In this document: piece after piece, positions 61,782-64,000 of the stretch
Position numbering within the stretch: the stretch's first letter is position 1
How the letters are laid out: the number at the start of each line of letters is the position of its first letter
Origin: Burkholderia puraquae
GTDB taxonomy: Bacteria; Pseudomonadota; Gammaproteobacteria; Burkholderiales; Burkholderiaceae
Direction: 5' to 3'
NCBI RefSeq assembly: GCF_002099195.1
Contig: NZ_NBYX01000015.1
Coordinates: 1 to 64,000, forward strand
Length of the DNA: 64,000 nucleotides
Translations under genes and position numbers: made by a program
Notes under the pieces: generated by a model
Told to the model about the DNA's origin: nothing
The model's input: only the letters and a program-made list of their open reading frames with translations
The model's database searches: none

Positions 61782-63275
61782 ATGCCCGCACCCCATCCGA
61801 TGCCCGACGCCGAAGCCCGTCACGCCCCGCTGCGCATATTCGACGCCGTACGCGCGCTGGCCTTCATCGGCGATCTCAGCATGGGGCAGCCGACCGATCA
61901 TTCGTTGCGCACCGGCTGGCTGGCGGCACAGCTCGCGCACGCGGCGGGATTCGACGCGTCGGTGTGCGACACGGCTCGCGAAGTGGCGCTGTTGCGCTGG
62001 TCGGGCTGTACCGCGAACGCCGCGGGTTTCGCTCAGGCGTTCGGCGACGATGTCGCGATTCGCGCCGCCATGCTCGAGAACCGGCCCGGCCTCGCCGAAG
62101 CGGTCGGCCGCGCCGGCGCCGCGATGATCCCGCTCGCGCAAATCCATTGCGAAGTGTCGGGCGAAGTCGCGCGAATACTAGGCCTCTCCAGCGCCACGGA
62201 AACCGCGCTGCGGCACATTTTCGAAAGCTGGGACGGCAACGGGCTGCCCGCACGGCTCGCGCGGGAACAGGTGCCGGCCGCCGTGTCGATCGTCACGCTC
62301 GCGGGCGATCTCGACGTATTCAGCCGCACGTACGGCATCGAGCAGGCTATCGAATGGATCGGGCAACGCGCGGGCGCACGCTATCCGAGCGCGCTCGTCG
62401 AGGCAGCCGCGCACGACGCCGCGCGCTGGCTCGCAGCGCTCGATCACCTGTCGCCCGACGATCTCGATGCCGCATTGGCCACGCCCGGCATGCAAGGCGC
62501 GACCTCCGCCGAATTGATCGCGGACGTCATCGATCTGAAACTCCCGTGGATGACCGGGTTCTCGCGTTCGGTCGCCGCGACGGCGGCCGCGTGTTACGAG
62601 CGTCTGTCGCCGGATGCGGCCGCGCGCGAACGCGTCTACCGCGCCGGGCTGATTCATGGCATCGGCCGGGCCGCGGTGCCGAACGACGTGTGGAATCTTC
62701 CGGCGCGGCTGCCGGCGAGCGCGTGGGAAAAGGTGCGGCTCGTGCCGTACTGGACCGAGCGTGCCGGCAGGCAGACCGGCGCGCTCGGTGAAGCCGCGGT
62801 GTTGGCGTCGTATGCGTACGAGCGGCAGGACGGTTCCGGCTATTTTCGCGGCGTGCGCGATGCGGCGCTGACGCTGGAAGCGCGCGTACTCGCGGCATCG
62901 CTGGCGTGGGTCGCGTTGCGCTCGGCGCGCCCGTGGCGGGCGGCGCTCAGCGATGCGGCCGCCGCCGGCCAATTGCAGGAAGAAGCGGCGCGCGGCCGGC
63001 TATGCGGCGACGTGGTCGCGGCGCTCGTCACGGGTGGCGCGCCAGCGGCCCGGCGCATGGCCGCACGCGCGTCGCACGACGGCCCGCGCCTGTCGCCACG
63101 GGAAATCGACGTACTGCGGGCAATCTCCCGAGGGGCGAGCAACAAGCAGGTCGCGCAGGCGCTCTCGATGAGTCCGAGCACGGTGCGCACCCATGTCGAG
63201 AAGGCGTTTCGCAAGCTCGAATGCTCGACACGCGCCGCGGCGACGCTCAAGGCGTCGGCGATGGGCTTGCTCTGA
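61782..63275 (+). CDS. degenerate tandem HD-GYP protein fused to a LuxR DNA-binding domain
   Basis: 497 residues. Two HD-GYP-like halves are seen. Half 1 (about 20-190) has HSLRTGWLAAQLAHAAG and HIFESWDGNGLPARLARE. Half 2 (about 255-390) has GLIHGIGRAAVPNDVWNLP and YERQDGSGYFRG. The usual catalytic HD is lost in half 1 (SGCTAN) and reads HG in half 2, so cyclic di-GMP hydrolysis is doubtful. A LuxR/GerE helix-turn-helix (LSPREIDVLRAISRGASNKQVAQALSMS) ends the protein. It may be a regulator that senses a nucleotide or other ligand. An ATG at 61800 is also possible. Confidence 0.8.
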   Translation: MPAPHPMPDAEARHAPLRIFDAVRALAFIGDLSMGQPTDHSLRTGWLAAQLAHAAGFDASVCDTAREVALLRWSGCTANAAGFAQAFGDDVAIRAAMLENRPGLAEAVGRAGAAMIPLAQIHCEVSGEVARILGLSSATETALRHIFESWDGNGLPARLAREQVPAAVSIVTLAGDLDVFSRTYGIEQAIEWIGQRAGARYPSALVEAAAHDAARWLAALDHLSPDDLDAALATPGMQGATSAELIADVIDLKLPWMTGFSRSVAATAAACYERLSPDAAARERVYRAGLIHGIGRAAVPNDVWNLPARLPASAWEKVRLVPYWTERAGRQTGALGEAAVLASYAYERQDGSGYFRGVRDAALTLEARVLAASLAWVALRSARPWRAALSDAAAAGQLQEEAARGRLCGDVVAALVTGGAPAARRMAARASHDGPRLSPREIDVLRAISRGASNKQVAQALSMSPSTVRTHVEKAFRKLECSTRAAATLKASAMGLL

Positions 63276-63446
63276 CGCGACGCACGACGCGCGATGTGCA
63301 TACGCTTCCGTGCATGTGTCGACGCACGCCCCGGCCGACATGAGGTTCAAGGTTCGCCGGTCCAGCCGTATACGTCGTGAATCGAAAATGACGTTACGCC
63401 ATTCAGGTCGGCCAGTCGCTCGTCGGTCCCCTGAGACCAGCGGCAT

Positions 63447-63755
63447 TCATTCGACGCGCGAGAACACGTCCGTGATGTAGCGATCGGGCGCGATATCGGT
63501 GAACGCGTCGATATCGGCCATGATGTCGGCCGTCTCCACGGACGCGAACGCGGCGTCGAGCGCTGCCCGATCCGTGAAGCGGCACATGGCCACGACGGCC
63601 ACCTCGCTGTCCTGCCGTGCGGGGAAGAACGCGTCGACGGATTCGAGCCCGTACGGTTTCCACGACTTTTCCACCAGAGGAATGTGCTGCTCGACGTAGT
63701 AGCGGGCATCGAATCGCGTACCCGTTGCGCGGCGATAGGAAACGACGAAAACCAT
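63447..63755 (-). CDS. EthD family protein
   Basis: 102 residues. Small ferredoxin-like dimer of the EthD/Dabb type: FVVSYRRATGTRFDARYYVEQHIPLVEKSWKPYGLESV, then VAVVAMCRFTDRAALDAAF. EthD proteins accompany many degradation genes and their reaction is usually unknown. It is upstream of the HD-GYP gene on the opposite strand and follows an MFS gene on the same strand. Confidence 0.85.
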   Translation of the reverse strand: MVFVVSYRRATGTRFDARYYVEQHIPLVEKSWKPYGLESVDAFFPARQDSEVAVVAMCRFTDRAALDAAFASVETADIMADIDAFTDIAPDRYITDVFSRVE

Positions 63756-63815
63756 GAGGAACCTCCGGGTTGGACGGATGCAACGTTGAATGTCGATACG
63801 GGCGATCTCGGGCGA

Positions 63816-64000
63816 TCACGGTCGTTTGCGCGCGGGGCCGAAGGCCGGCTGGCCGGCGGAGCGCACCGACGACGGTGCGGCCGGTGCACGCGCGAGCGAG
63901 ATGCCCAGCGCGGCGCCGACGGCGAGAAACGCCGAGATCGACAGGAGTGCGACGATGAACGCGTGCGCAATGGCTGCCGGATCCTGGCGCGCGCCCAGAA
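63816..64000 (-). CDS. C-terminal fragment of an MFS transporter
   Basis: The reading frame runs in from the right edge and stops at 63818-63816. The visible 61 residues contain the last membrane segment AHAFIVALLSISAFLAVGAALGISL and a short polar tail, the usual end of a drug-efflux-type MFS protein. It lies 60 bp before the EthD gene and may be co-transcribed with it. Confidence 0.65.
   Translation of the reverse strand, partial: LGARQDPAAIAHAFIVALLSISAFLAVGAALGISLARAPAAPSSVRSAGQPAFGPARKRP

Noticed and set aside
1-64000. CRISPR arrays, tRNA or rRNA genes, insertion sequences, phage genes
   Set aside because: I saw no regularly spaced repeats, cloverleaf-like genes, transposase motifs or terminal inverted repeats. 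A covariance or IS search would be decisive.

Overview
The window is very GC-rich by eye. Gene content, codon style and layout fit a Burkholderia (cepacia-complex type) secondary chromosome: many sugar and amino-acid transporters, GntR/LysR/LacI/AraC-type regulators, an OmpC-like trimeric porin and a XylFGH system. I saw no rRNA, tRNA, CRISPR array, insertion sequence or phage gene.

Layout. (1) 1-1534: end of an unidentified gene, a DoxX protein and a DUF1275 membrane protein. (2) 1663-11494: xylose locus, xylR-galM (minus) divergent from xylAB-xylFGH plus a small unknown last gene, closed by a strong terminator. (3) 11712-20954: GntR regulator, HisJQMP-type amino-acid ABC transporter, class III aminotransferase, gamma-glutamyltransferase, ureohydrolase and porin, probably for a guanidino or gamma-glutamylated amine. 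(4) 20971-21927: alginate-lyase-family protein lacking the expected catalytic His. (5) 22122-29069: NtrB/NtrC-type two-component pair, followed by two tandem palindromes and a near-perfect sigma-54 promoter driving two paralogous small repeat proteins of unknown function, then two transporters. (6) 29106-31326: TonB-dependent receptor with a Fur-like box. (7) 31654-42210: GntR regulator and an operon with ABC sugar importer, aldose dehydrogenase, lactonase, LgoD-like dehydrogenase, UxaB-like reductase, UxaA-like dehydratase and a small unknown last gene paralogous to the last gene of the xylose operon. The enzyme order reads as L-galactose (or L-fucose) to 2-keto-3-deoxygluconate.

(8) 42273-47671: PAP2-type lipoprotein phosphatase with autotransporter-like repeats, a chemoreceptor and a diguanylate cyclase. 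(9) 48031-52491: CitA-like transporter with a ModA-like orphan binding protein, converging on a LysR-DctA pair. (10) 52664-58541: XylD-like pentonate dehydratase and XylX-like FAH-family enzyme (lower Weimberg steps), a LacI regulator and an MFS transporter, tied together by three copies of a GTTACCGGTAAC-type operator. (11) 58620-64000: aminotransferase with a tiny coupled ORF, GntR regulator, DUF308-like membrane protein, a degenerate tandem HD-GYP protein fused to a LuxR DNA-binding domain, an EthD protein, and the tail of an MFS transporter.

The best candidates for something undescribed are the sigma-54-driven repeat-protein pair (23.6-26.5 kb), the two paralogous small proteins that end two unrelated sugar operons, and the oxidative L-galactose-type operon. 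Starts were chosen from Shine-Dalgarno sequences, family N-termini and overlaps; the evidence notes where they are uncertain.
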